A stretch of 28,911 nt of DNA from Clostridium sp. (GCA_016302185.1 JAEDOC010000012.1:1-28911), one strand, 5' to 3'. Counted from the stretch's first letter, positions 1-8,094 are shown. Notes: generated by a model from the sequence alone, not told the origin. Numbers and translations: made by a program.

Positions 1-69
1 AAGGAGCGCCGGCTTACGCGACGCTCCCTGAGTTACTCAATACAATCTCTATTTTGCGCCCTCAATTTT

Positions 70-99
70 ACCGTTGAAACGCCATTTTTTACAGTTGGT
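70..99 (+). promoter_or_regulatory. Putative LytTR-domain response regulator binding site (two direct repeats)
   Basis: Two 9-bp elements, ACCGTTGAA at 70-78 and ACAGTTGGT at 91-99, lie start-to-start 21 bp apart (12-bp spacer), i.e. two helical turns. The LytTR/AlgR-family consensus is [TA][AC][CA]GTTN[AG][TG] repeated with a 12-13 bp gap. The second copy matches every position and the first misses only the last. The pair ends 10 bp before the -35 box of the TAXI operon, a typical activator position. A LytTR response regulator is encoded about 5.6 kb downstream, so autogenous-neighbourhood control is inferred. Confidence 0.65.
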
Positions 100-109
100 G
101 CAGGCCTAA

Positions 110-138
110 TTGACTGTAAAGTAGAGAAAATGTAAAAT
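110..138 (+). promoter_or_regulatory. SigmaA-type promoter of the TAXI-TRAP operon
   Basis: TTGACT (110-115), a 17-bp spacer and TAAAAT (133-138) make a near-consensus housekeeping promoter. The predicted start near 145 gives a leader of about 90 nt before the binding-protein start codon at 235. LytTR-type repeats sit immediately upstream. Confidence 0.7.
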
Positions 139-234
139 CAGGCTATGAATTGATTGATAATTCTGAGCGCTTATGAAGAATTCAATACAATAAGAAAAAA
201 GAGGTAGTATAAAAAAGAAAGTGGGGAAGAAATT

Positions 235-1311
235 ATGAAGAAAAATGTAAAGGTGTTTATTTCCTGTCTTACCAGTCTGGCATTGGCAGCATCCCTGACC
301 GCCTGCTCCGGCGGCTCCAGCAGCGCACCGGCAGAGACTAAGGCAGCGGAGACTACTGCAGCGGCAGCTTCCGGTGAGACCTCCGGCGAGGCAGCAGCAC
401 CGTCTGTGGATATTGATCGTTCGAAAGAGTTCGTTACTATTGCAACCGGACCAACCAGTGGTATCTATTATCCCATCGGCGGTGCCTTCGCAACGGCTCT
501 CGGCAACGCAGGCTATAAGACCTCCGCACAGGCAACAGGCGCTTCTGTTGAGAATATCAACCTGATTCTGAACGGAGAAGCAGAGCTGGCCATCTCCATG
601 CAGGACTCTGTAATGCAGGCGTATGAAGGCTTTGGCGCATTCGAAGAGACCAATTCTGATTTAAGAGCTCTGATGAGACTGTGGCCCAACTACGTGCAGT
701 TAGTTACCGTAGAGGGAACCGGTATCAAGAGTGTAGAGGATTTGAAGGGCAAACGTGTCGGCGTTGGTGCACCGAATTCCGGTGTTGAGCTGAACGCACG
801 TATGATTTATGAAGCTTACGGCATGACCTATGAAGACAGTGATGTTGACTACTTATCCTATGGCGAGGCAATCGACCAGATGAAGAATGGTCAGTGTGAT
901 GCAGCGTTCGTTACCTCTGGTCTTCCGAACTCGACTGTCAGCGAGCTGGCATTCAGCTATGATATGGTAATCGTACCGATTGATGGTGAAGGCAGAGACA
1001 ACTTAATTGAGAAGTATCCGTTCTTCGCAGCCAGCACCATTCCGGCAGGTACCTATAATAATGAAGAGGATGTGGACAGTGTATTCGTATACAACATCAT
1101 GCTGGTAAATAAAGACGTATCAGATGATATGGTTTACGATATGCTTGATTGTATCTTCTCTGATGAGGGTATTGCAGGTATTAAAGCATCTCACAACACC
1201 GCTGATAAGAACATCGATGTAACCTTCGGCGTAGACGACGTTAAGATTCCGCTCCATGACGGTGCCGCTAAGTGGTGGAAGGATCATGGATATGAGACAC
1301 CTCAGAATTAA
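235..1311 (+). CDS. TAXI-family TRAP transporter solute-binding lipoprotein
   Basis: This is the extracytoplasmic substrate-binding subunit of a TRAP transporter of the TAXI (TRAP-associated extracytoplasmic immunogenic) class, which delivers a small organic acid or amino acid to the membrane permease encoded downstream. A lipoprotein signal peptide with lipobox LTAC is visible (lipidated Cys24), followed by a Ser/Ala/Glu-rich linker to about residue 60. The mature domain opens with the family-typical stretch TIATGPTSGIYYPIGGAFA. The length of 358 aa is normal. GGGGAAG precedes the ATG. It is first in an operon with the DUF1850 gene and the fused permease, and has its own promoter with LytTR-type sites. 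The substrate cannot be read from sequence; glutamate-like or dicarboxylate ligands are known in the family. Confidence 0.93.
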   Translation: MKKNVKVFISCLTSLALAASLTACSGGSSSAPAETKAAETTAAAASGETSGEAAAPSVDIDRSKEFVTIATGPTSGIYYPIGGAFATALGNAGYKTSAQATGASVENINLILNGEAELAISMQDSVMQAYEGFGAFEETNSDLRALMRLWPNYVQLVTVEGTGIKSVEDLKGKRVGVGAPNSGVELNARMIYEAYGMTYEDSDVDYLSYGEAIDQMKNGQCDAAFVTSGLPNSTVSELAFSYDMVIVPIDGEGRDNLIEKYPFFAASTIPAGTYNNEEDVDSVFVYNIMLVNKDVSDDMVYDMLDCIFSDEGIAGIKASHNTADKNIDVTFGVDDVKIPLHDGAAKWWKDHGYETPQN

Positions 1312-1783
1312 TATCAATAAAAAACTGAAAAACTTCATCTGGCTGAGTATCTCAGCTGTGATAATCATTCTTGCTGCCGTGTCCGCACGGCAGCAAAATA
1401 AAGTTTTAGTGGCGGAAAATTTAGAAACCGGAGAAGTCTACGCAAGTGTACCAATTAAAGCCGGAGATGAGGTTTCTTTTGAATGGGAGCATTCGTTTGA
1501 ACATATTCCCTGGCATGAGTATTATGAAGTGGAGAAGGATGGAAGCTTCCTTCTGCACACCATTTCGGTTGCCGGCTTTGGAGCCGGGATTCCGGCGGAG
1601 ATGGACTGTGATTACCGGTATGAAGACGGACTTATCTATATGGACAACATTGAAAGCCGGTTTGAGCGGTTTAACTGGATTAATTCTCACACCGCCTTAA
1701 AAAAAATCGAAGTGAATGGGAAATGCCTCCTGACGGGGGCGGATATGCCCCACCATGAAAAAATTGTGATGAGTGTAAAATAG
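1292..1783 (+). CDS. DUF1850 domain protein of TAXI-TRAP operon
   Basis: A 163-aa protein with one N-terminal membrane segment (about residues 12-29) and a presumably extracellular domain containing the DUF1850-like stretches SFEWEHSFEHIPWHEYY and GFGAGIPAEMDC. The function is unknown, but DUF1850 proteins are recurrent neighbours of TAXI binding proteins and fused TRAP permeases, so an accessory role in this transporter is inferred. The start was chosen at the ATG at 1292, which has GGAAGG nine bases upstream; in-frame ATGs at 1286 and 1256 are less well placed. The gene overlaps the end of the binding-protein gene by 20 nt, which suggests translational coupling. The permease gene follows after 17 nt with a GGGAGG-type ribosome binding site. 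Confidence 0.82.
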   Translation: MRHLRININKKLKNFIWLSISAVIIILAAVSARQQNKVLVAENLETGEVYASVPIKAGDEVSFEWEHSFEHIPWHEYYEVEKDGSFLLHTISVAGFGAGIPAEMDCDYRYEDGLIYMDNIESRFERFNWINSHTALKKIEVNGKCLLTGADMPHHEKIVMSVK

Positions 1784-1800
1784 GGAAGGGAGGCTAAATA

Positions 1801-3804
1801 ATGAGTGAAAAAGAGAACACCAAGGGCACTGTTTCAGAAGAGAATGCAGAATTGAGTGAAGAAGAGAAACAGAAGCTTCTTGAAAAGTTTGATAAGGAAA
1901 GCAAAACACGTTCTTTTGCATCTCCTGTGATGGTAAAAGCCTATAAAGCGTTTGCTATTTTTGTCACTCTGTATCATTTGATTTTCTCCTCCGGTTTGTA
2001 TATGCCGGAGACATTAAAGCATCGTTCCATGCATGTGGCGATGATCCTGATTCTGGCATTTGCCATGTATCCGGCGACCAAGAAGGCCAGCCGTAAGGTA
2101 ATTGCCTGGTACGATTACATACTGATAGCATTATCTGCTGCGGTTCCGATCTATATGTGGACGGATTATTTCAATATTATTAACCGGGCAGGAAAGCCAA
2201 ATACCATGGATGTTATCATGGGAACATTACTGACTTTTCTGGTTCTGGAAGCTACCCGCCGTGTCTGTGGTCTGGCACTTCCGATTATCGCTGTCATCTT
2301 TATGATTTACAGCCTGATGGGAACGAAGCAGGGCTTAATCCCCATTGATATTCCCGGCATCTTCCTTCACAGAGGATACAGCTGGCAGAAGCTGATGAGT
2401 CATTACTTCGCCAATACGGAGGGTATCTACGGATCGTCGGTAAACGTCGCATCCACCTATATCTTCCTGTTCATTGCCTTCGGTGAGATTATGAACAAGT
2501 GCGGCATGGGTAAGTTTTTCAATGATATTGCCAATGCTATCGCAGGAAGCACTAAGGGCGGTCCGGCAAAGGTAGCAGTTGTGGCTTCCGGTCTTTTAGG
2601 TATGATTAACGGTGCAGCTGTAGCCGTTGTTGTAACCACCGGTTCCTTTACCATTCCGTTAATGAAGAAGTCTGGTTATGATGATGAGTTTTCAGGCGCA
2701 GTTGTAGCTACCGGTTCTGTCGGCGGACAGCTGATGCCCCCGGTTATGGGCGCCGCGGCATTCATCATGGCAGAGACGTTAGGTATGAAGTACAATGAGC
2801 TTCTGGTGTCAGCCATCATTCCTGCAGTGATTTATTACATGGGTATTTTGTTCCAGATTCAGATGAGGGCTGAGAAGCTGGGGATGGTCGGAACTCCGAA
2901 GGATCAGCTTCCGAGAGTTCGCGATGTTATGAAGGAATACGGTCATCTGGCTCTGCCGATTATCTTCCTGGTTTACATGCTGTTCTTCAGCGGCAAGACC
3001 GTAATCATGGCAGCCTTCTATACCATTATCTTTACAATTATTGTTGCAGAGCTTCGTCCGAATACCAGAATGAATTTCAATGATATTCTGGGAGCAATGG
3101 TTGCAAGTGCGAAGTCAACCGTATCGGTAGCTATCGCCTGCGCCTGCGTAGGTATTATCGTAGGTTCCTGCAGTATCACTGGTTTCGCACTGAACATGGC
3201 AAGCACCATCATCAGTATCGGCGGCAAGAGCTTAATGTTTACTCTGATGTTTACCATGGTAACCTGTATGATTCTTGGTATGGGACTTCCGAGCATCCCG
3301 TCCTATATCATTACTTCTACCATCGCCGCACCGGCACTGGTACAGCTGGGAATTCCGGCTCTGGTTGCTCATATGTTCTGCTTCTACTTCGCAATGTTCG
3401 CAAACCTGACTCCGCCGGTAGCGCTGGCAGCATTTGCGGCGGCGGGTATTTCCGGAGGAAATCCGATGAAGACAGGATGGGCTTCCGTCAAGCTGGCATT
3501 GGCAGGATTTATTCTTCCGTACATGTTTGTATATAATACCGACCTGCTGCTTCTGAATACTCCGGTTCTCAAGGGAATCCAGGTTGCCATTACCGCAGCC
3601 ATCGGCGTATTCTTAATCAGTGTGGCAGTGGAAGGCTTCCTGTTTAAGAAGGTAAATGTGGCTTTCCGGGTACTCTGCTTTATCGGAGCATACCTGCTGA
3701 TTGACAGTGGATTGATAACAGATATTATCGGTATTGCAATTTGTGCAGTAATTGTTATTTTCCAGAAGACATTATCGAAAAAAGATGCTACAATAGCCGT
3801 ATAG
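1801..3804 (+). CDS. Fused TRAP transporter permease (DctQ-DctM type, TAXI class)
   Basis: A large polytopic inner-membrane protein of 667 aa in which the small (4 TM, DctQ-like) and large (12 TM, DctM-like) TRAP subunits are joined, as is usual for TAXI systems. It begins with an acidic cytosolic leader of about 45 residues, followed by many hydrophobic helices. The DctM part shows the conserved glycine-rich segments around GLLGMINGAAVAVVVTTGSF and GSVGGQLMPPVMGAAAF, and a C-terminal repeat GLPSIPSYIITSTIAAPAL. It would use a cation gradient to take up the ligand delivered by the lipoprotein encoded at 235. It is the last gene before a strong hairpin terminator at 3821-3857. Confidence 0.93.
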   Translation: MSEKENTKGTVSEENAELSEEEKQKLLEKFDKESKTRSFASPVMVKAYKAFAIFVTLYHLIFSSGLYMPETLKHRSMHVAMILILAFAMYPATKKASRKVIAWYDYILIALSAAVPIYMWTDYFNIINRAGKPNTMDVIMGTLLTFLVLEATRRVCGLALPIIAVIFMIYSLMGTKQGLIPIDIPGIFLHRGYSWQKLMSHYFANTEGIYGSSVNVASTYIFLFIAFGEIMNKCGMGKFFNDIANAIAGSTKGGPAKVAVVASGLLGMINGAAVAVVVTTGSFTIPLMKKSGYDDEFSGAVVATGSVGGQLMPPVMGAAAFIMAETLGMKYNELLVSAIIPAVIYYMGILFQIQMRAEKLGMVGTPKDQLPRVRDVMKEYGHLALPIIFLVYMLFFSGKTVIMAAFYTIIFTIIVAELRPNTRMNFNDILGAMVASAKSTVSVAIACACVGIIVGSCSITGFALNMASTIISIGGKSLMFTLMFTMVTCMILGMGLPSIPSYIITSTIAAPALVQLGIPALVAHMFCFYFAMFANLTPPVALAAFAAAGISGGNPMKTGWASVKLALAGFILPYMFVYNTDLLLLNTPVLKGIQVAITAAIGVFLISVAVEGFLFKKVNVAFRVLCFIGAYLLIDSGLITDIIGIAICAVIVIFQKTLSKKDATIAV

Positions 3805-3820
3805 CGATACGGCATAAAGG

Positions 3821-3857
3821 GGTGCTGCGGTCTCATAGGAGACGCAGCGCCTTTTTT
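3821..3857 (+). terminator. Rho-independent terminator of the TAXI-TRAP operon
   Basis: The arm at 3821-3834 pairs with 3839-3851 (GAGACGCAGCGCC) around an ATAG loop, with one bulged G and one G-U pair, and is followed by six T residues at 3852-3857. It separates the transporter operon from the sensor kinase gene. Confidence 0.88.
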
Positions 3858-3946
3858 ATTTCCTGAAACGATGTTTTGCAGCAAAAACCTGGTGAGGGAT
3901 GCCGAGGCAGATTTGGAAAAGAGGAATCTATGGGAGGGAAGACGGA

Positions 3947-5710
3947 GTGAGAAACGATGTTATTATGAGTATCTGCATGAATATTACGCTTCTGGTGGCG
4001 TTAGCTGTTCTGTTGACGAAGCTGGAATTTATGCAGGAGATTCTTCTTAATGTGGAGCGGCCGGAAGAGGAAGAAAGCAGAACCCGAAGATTGAAGAACC
4101 AACTTTTTCTGGGAGTGATCTTCGGGGTGTTCTGCATTATTTCCGACTATATTGGAATGCAGGTGAAAGGAGCGATTCCCAATGCCCGTGTGATTGGCGT
4201 ACTGTCGGCCGGCTTCCTGGGAGGACCGGTGTCCGGTATGACAACTGCGGTGATTGCTTCCGTTCACCGGTATGTTGTGTTTCCGGAGCGAATCAGTACG
4301 GTGGCCTGCGTCATTTCCGCTATGCTTCACGGAATCTTCAGTTCTGTGGTTGGTTACTGTCACCGAAATGATAAGCAGTATTCCAATCTGTTTCTTCTGG
4401 GAAGTACATTTTTGGCGGAAGCGGTTCATATGGGCCTGATTCTGATTCTGACCCGGCCGTTTGCCGAAGCTGTGGAGATTGTCAAGATCGTGCTGGTCCC
4501 CATGGTGATCATTAACTCTTTCGGCATGGTAATCTTTTTTGGTGTGTTCAAGGGAATCTTCAATAAAGAAGATTTAAAGGTGGCGGCGAATGTATCACTG
4601 GCGCTGCGGACGGCGGATCGCTGTACGCCGTTTCTGACGGATGCAGAGACCAACCGGGAAAGTATGCACCAGATCATTGAGATTATCATGTCGGAATACC
4701 GTTGTGTCGGGGTGGCAATGATTCAGGACCTCGAATTTCTGGGACGCAGCAGCGCCTTCGACGAGATTGAACTGAGAAAGGATAATTATCCCAGGCTGCT
4801 GTCAGCGACCAAGACTTACCGGACTACCCGGATCAGCCGGGTGCCTATGCCAGAGGATGCTTTTTATCCGCTGTATGCGAAAAATGTAATTCTGTCAGCG
4901 CCTATCGTCCGCAGTGAGGATCGGGTGCTGTCATTGGTAATGCTGGTGCGGAAAAAAGCGTATTCTTACCGGGCGGAGATCGAGTTTGTTACCGGTCTGG
5001 CAAATTATTTCTCGACACAGCTGAAGCTGGTGGATATGGAGAAACAGAAGGAACATCTGCGCAGGGCGGAGATTAAGGCACTGCAGTCCCAGATTAATCC
5101 GCATTTTCTGTTTAATGCGCTGAATACCATTTCCTGTTTCTGCAGGGAGAAGCCGGAGAAAGCCAGGGAGCTTTTGCTGGCACTCAGCTCCTATTTCCGA
5201 AATATGCTGGCGGATATCGATTATATGGTACCGCTGGAGACGGAGCTGGAGCATGTCAGAGCTTACGTGATGCTGGAAGAGGCCCGGTTTGAGGATCGGC
5301 TTAAGGTTAAGATTGATGCAAAGCCGGAGGATTGTACCTGCAGGGTGCCCAATCTGATTCTTCAGCCGATTGTGGAAAATGCTATCCGACATGGCGCGAT
5401 GAAACGGGAAAAGGGACAGGTAAAAATTAAGGTGCAAAAGGGTGAGCGGGATACCGTTATCGATGTGATAGACAATGGACCGGGAATTGAGAAAGAAGTG
5501 GTGGATCGGCTGTATGCCGGAGATGACACCGAATGTCCGCATCAGACGGATAATCATGGAATTGGCATGCTGAATGTACAGCGCCGCCTGGTGGGGCTCT
5601 TTGGAAAAAGTGCCGGTCTGCAGGTGATTTCGGGAGAATCAGGAACGGTAGTGCGAATGATTATTCCGAATCAGAAGGAGAGGACAGATGAAGATAGCAG
5701 TTGTGGATGA
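3947..5710 (+). CDS. LytS-like sensor histidine kinase
   Basis: A membrane sensor kinase of the LytS/YehU type, 587 aa from the chosen GTG. The N-terminal third holds several hydrophobic helices of the 5TM-5TMR_LYT type, with the motif GPVSGMTTAVIASVHRY. A GAF-like region follows at about residues 225-360. The His_kinase domain contains QSQINPHFLFNALNT with the phosphorylated His near residue 386, and the ATPase domain shows ENAIRH, DNGPGI and HGIGMLN. The GTG start has GGGAGGG eight bases upstream; an in-frame ATG at 3899 has its purine-rich stretch directly against the start. The response regulator gene overlaps its 3' end by 23 nt. The presumed signal is extracellular, perhaps the solute of the neighbouring TRAP system. 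Confidence 0.92.
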   Translation: MRNDVIMSICMNITLLVALAVLLTKLEFMQEILLNVERPEEEESRTRRLKNQLFLGVIFGVFCIISDYIGMQVKGAIPNARVIGVLSAGFLGGPVSGMTTAVIASVHRYVVFPERISTVACVISAMLHGIFSSVVGYCHRNDKQYSNLFLLGSTFLAEAVHMGLILILTRPFAEAVEIVKIVLVPMVIINSFGMVIFFGVFKGIFNKEDLKVAANVSLALRTADRCTPFLTDAETNRESMHQIIEIIMSEYRCVGVAMIQDLEFLGRSSAFDEIELRKDNYPRLLSATKTYRTTRISRVPMPEDAFYPLYAKNVILSAPIVRSEDRVLSLVMLVRKKAYSYRAEIEFVTGLANYFSTQLKLVDMEKQKEHLRRAEIKALQSQINPHFLFNALNTISCFCREKPEKARELLLALSSYFRNMLADIDYMVPLETELEHVRAYVMLEEARFEDRLKVKIDAKPEDCTCRVPNLILQPIVENAIRHGAMKREKGQVKIKVQKGERDTVIDVIDNGPGIEKEVVDRLYAGDDTECPHQTDNHGIGMLNVQRRLVGLFGKSAGLQVISGESGTVVRMIIPNQKERTDEDSSCG

Positions 5711-6452
5711 TGAACGTCCGGCAAGGAGCGAACTGGTATATTTAATTCGTCAATGCTGCCCTGAGGTGGAGATCGCGGAAGCGGACAGCAGTGAGCGTCT
5801 GATGGAGCTTCTGGAGGAAACAGAGATAGATGTTTGCTTCGTGGATATTGATCTGGGAGGCGCCAACGGGACAACTCTGGCATCATTGATTAAAAGCCGT
5901 CAGCCGGAGGCAAAGATTGTATTTGCGACCGCATACCGGGAGTATGCGGTAAAGGCATTTGAACTGGGGGCCGTGGATTACCTGCTGAAGCCCTTTGATC
6001 TGGAGCGTCTGAAGAAAACCATGAGCCGTCTGCAGGAACCCGGATGGAGCGGGACGCGCGAAGCGGAGCCAGGGCTGACAACAGGAAAGGAGGAAGCTTC
6101 GCCGTCACAGGGAATGGAGCTCCATAAGATTATGGTCAATGCGGGAGCAGGATTTCAGGTGCTGGATGCATCGGAGATTATCTATATTGAGACAGAGAAG
6201 CGCTCCTGCCGGATCCACACAAAAGAACGGGATTATATTCAGAATGAATCTATGAATTATTATGAGACGCGGCTGAAGGCCTGCCGTTTTTTCCGGATTC
6301 ATAAGAGCTTCCTGGTGAATCTGGATTATGTGGTGGAGATGGTGCCCAGCTATAATAACGGCTACAGCCTGAAAATGAAGTATTTTGAGAAGAATCTCCT
6401 GCCCATCGGCAGAACGCAGCTAAAGGAATTCCGTCAGCTGTTCGGACGATGA
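5688..6452 (+). CDS. LytTR-family response regulator
   Basis: A 254-aa transcription regulator paired with the preceding sensor kinase. The receiver domain (about 1-120) has the acidic pocket VVDDER, the phospho-acceptor Asp53 in FVDIDLGG, and the conserved Lys in DYLLKPF. After a variable linker (about 120-143), a LytTR DNA-binding domain starts near HKIMVNAG and includes IIYIETEKRSCRIHT and FFRIHKSFLVNLDYV. AAGGAGAGG precedes the ATG, and the 23-nt overlap with the kinase gene implies coupled translation. LytTR proteins bind pairs of 9-bp direct repeats; such a pair lies at 70-99 before the TAXI-TRAP promoter, which is the likely target. Confidence 0.94.
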   Translation: MKIAVVDDERPARSELVYLIRQCCPEVEIAEADSSERLMELLEETEIDVCFVDIDLGGANGTTLASLIKSRQPEAKIVFATAYREYAVKAFELGAVDYLLKPFDLERLKKTMSRLQEPGWSGTREAEPGLTTGKEEASPSQGMELHKIMVNAGAGFQVLDASEIIYIETEKRSCRIHTKERDYIQNESMNYYETRLKACRFFRIHKSFLVNLDYVVEMVPSYNNGYSLKMKYFEKNLLPIGRTQLKEFRQLFGR

Positions 6453-6526
6453 AATTTCATAGAAACTTATATTCATACTTCTTCTTAAGTCAGCATATAG
6501 TAGTAGTAAAGTGAGTGGGGACGGGA

Positions 6527-6556
6527 TCCCATCCGCTGTCATGACGGCGGATGGGA
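6527..6556. repeat. Perfect 10-bp inverted repeat in the leader of the MerR-like gene
   Basis: TCCCATCCGC (6527-6536) and GCGGATGGGA (6547-6556) flank a 10-nt spacer whose core TGTCATGACG is itself partly palindromic. There is no T-tract, so a terminator is unlikely. It lies 46 bp before the start codon and could be an operator or an mRNA hairpin. Confidence 0.6.
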
Positions 6557-6602
6557 CAGGCCGGCCGAAAAGAATTTATGCGGATCAGAGGAGAGGATTC
6601 AA

Positions 6603-7256
6603 ATGGCAGAGATACATTATCTGATTTCAGATGCGTCAAAGAAGGTGGATGTGGAAGCACATGTACTGAGATACTGGGAAGAAGAGCTGGAGCTTTCGAT
6701 TCCCCGAAATGAGATGGGACACCGGTATTATACCGAGTATTATATCCGCCTGTTTCAGCAGGTAAAGCAGCTGAAGGAAAAGGGATATCAGCTGAAGGCA
6801 ATTAAGGCGGCCCTGGAGAAGGCTGCGGAAGATGGTTCTGTGGTGCCGGGAGAAGTGCTGGAAGAGGATGTGGTGGCAGCTTTAAAAGAGACGGACAGCG
6901 GAGAACTGAATGCCGGTGCAGCGGAGGAAGAGATGGAAGAAGTGCTGGCCGGAGGAAAGATGGAACAGTTTCAGAAGCTGATGAACCATATTATCGGACG
7001 GGCGATGGAGGAAAACAGTGAGAAGCTGAGTCAGGATATCAGTTATCTGGTGCATGACAAGCTGTTGAAAGAAATGGAGTACTTGATGCGTGTGTCGGAG
7101 GAGCGGGAAGAGGAGCGCTTTAAGAATTTAGACGAATCGATCCGAGCCTGCCAGCGGGAGAGCCAGGGAAAGGCGGAGGCTGCCGCTTCTCTTACGGTAT
7201 TTCCCTTTTTCCGTCTGAAAAAGAAGAGATTCGGCCGCAACGGCAACAAGCTGTAA
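6603..7256 (+). CDS. MerR-like transcriptional regulator
   Basis: A 217-aa protein. Residues 1-75 form a MerR-type winged helix-turn-helix, seen in VEAHVLRYWEEEL, NEMGHRYYTEYYIRLFQQV and LKEKGYQLKAIKAAL. A long acidic, coiled-coil-prone region follows (about 80-195), and a basic tail ends the protein (RLKKKRFGRNG). No metal-binding cysteines or known ligand domain are visible, so the signal is unknown. AGGAGAGG precedes the ATG by a normal distance. Its last 65 nt overlap the 3' end of the convergent hydrolase gene on the other strand. Confidence 0.83.
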   Translation: MAEIHYLISDASKKVDVEAHVLRYWEEELELSIPRNEMGHRYYTEYYIRLFQQVKQLKEKGYQLKAIKAALEKAAEDGSVVPGEVLEEDVVAALKETDSGELNAGAAEEEMEEVLAGGKMEQFQKLMNHIIGRAMEENSEKLSQDISYLVHDKLLKEMEYLMRVSEEREEERFKNLDESIRACQRESQGKAEAAASLTVFPFFRLKKKRFGRNGNKL

Positions 7257-7986
7257 ACGCTGAAAAGAGGTTTTTCGCGTGGGCCTGAGTGGTAAGGAGC
7301 AGCTCCGGATGCCACTGAACACCGATAAGGAAAGGATAGTCCGGCAGCTCCACGGCTTCGATGATTCCGTCGGGAGCCAGTCCGCAGACTTTCAGACAGG
7401 GGGCCGGGCGGCGGATTGCCTGATGATGGGCACTGTTGACTTCGATGCGGCAGGAGCCTGTAAGGGATGCAAGAAGGGATCCTCCGGTTAGGGTGACATG
7501 ATGGGAAGGAACGGATGGATCGAAGGGCTGACGGTGGGCGATGGGAAGCGTCCGGCAGGTCTGTGCATCGATGTCCTGCCAGATATCTCCGCCGAGAGCC
7601 AGATTGATGAGTTGAATGCCACGGCAGATGGCAAGTATCGGTTTTTTCTGTTTGTACATGGCGGAAAAAAGAAGAAGCTCTGTCCGATCACGGAGTGCCG
7701 ATTGACTGCCGCAGCCGGTTAAGGTTTCTTCTCCAAACAGAAACGGATGGAGATCCGGACCGCCGGTGAAGAGGATGCCGTCCAGAAGCTCTGCCAGCCG
7801 GCTGCAGTCTTCACAGGTTAAAGAAAGCGGAAGCAGGACGGGAAGAACACCGTTGTTGGAAAGGGCATGAAGATACGCAGGGCTGACAGCAGCTTCCCCT
7901 TGTGAAAGCTCAGAGGAGGTCACACCGATGAGCGGTTTCGGAGTGTGAACGGAAGAGGATATCGGTAGGGGATGAGGGCTGGCCAT
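7192..7986 (-). CDS. Gamma-glutamyl-gamma-aminobutyrate hydrolase family protein (peptidase C26)
   Basis: A 264-aa class I glutamine-amidotransferase-like hydrolase of the PuuD/C26 family, expected to cleave gamma-glutamyl amide bonds. The catalytic triad is visible: nucleophile Cys121 in AICRGIQ, and His226 with Glu228 in GVQWHPE. ILFTGGPDLHP is the usual oxyanion-strand region and SAHHQAI is also conserved. The specific substrate (gamma-glutamyl-GABA in E. coli PuuD) cannot be assumed, because no other putrescine genes are nearby. Its ribosome binding site is weak. The 3' end overlaps the convergent MerR-like gene, and a bidirectional hairpin at 8041-8068 insulates it from the ferredoxin gene upstream. 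Confidence 0.9.
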   Translation of the reverse strand: MASPHPLPISSSVHTPKPLIGVTSSELSQGEAAVSPAYLHALSNNGVLPVLLPLSLTCEDCSRLAELLDGILFTGGPDLHPFLFGEETLTGCGSQSALRDRTELLLFSAMYKQKKPILAICRGIQLINLALGGDIWQDIDAQTCRTLPIAHRQPFDPSVPSHHVTLTGGSLLASLTGSCRIEVNSAHHQAIRRPAPCLKVCGLAPDGIIEAVELPDYPFLIGVQWHPELLLTTQAHAKNLFSAFTACCRCGRISSFSDGKREIP

Positions 7987-8040
7987 GGATTATGCTCTTT
8001 TCTTATCTGCTTTATCACTAAGATATGTGTGTAAAACGAA

Positions 8041-8068
8041 AAAGAGACTGTCAATCGACAGTCTCTTT
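8041..8068 (-). terminator. Bidirectional hairpin terminator after the ferredoxin gene
   Basis: AAAGAGACTGTC (8041-8052) and GACAGTCTCTTT (8057-8068) form a perfect 12-bp stem with a 4-nt loop. Read on the minus strand it follows the ferredoxin stop by 26 nt and is followed by a T-rich run; the plus strand also has a short T-run. Confidence 0.88.
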
Positions 8069-8094
8069 TATGTATACTTTTGTATACAGTTCAA

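Larger units (their letters stand above)
1..234. other. Upstream non-coding region
   Basis: No convincing gene is seen here. It holds a GGAGCG/CGCTCC inverted repeat at 3-27 with no T-tract on the plus strand inside the window, the LytTR-type repeats at 70-99, a promoter at 110-138, an imperfect inverted repeat at 154-185 in the leader, and a 10-bp direct repeat TCAATACAAT at 37-46 and 182-191. The 3-27 repeat could be a terminator for a minus-strand gene outside the window, but the decisive bases lie beyond the edge. Confidence 0.6.

Noticed and set aside
3..27. GGAGCG/CGCTCC inverted repeat at the left edge
   Set aside because: There is no T-tract on the plus strand and the other side is cut by the window edge, so it cannot be called a terminator.
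3384..3884. A 166-codon minus-strand frame at the end of the TRAP permease gene
   Set aside because: It is antisense to a clear permease gene, has no recognisable domain, and begins inside the terminator region.
4931..5557. A 208-codon minus-strand frame inside the sensor kinase gene
   Set aside because: It is antisense to the histidine kinase core, whose motifs are unmistakable on the plus strand.
7192..7986. Assignment of the C26 hydrolase as PuuD of putrescine breakdown
   Set aside because: Only the family motifs support it. No other putrescine or GABA genes are nearby, so the specific name is not justified.
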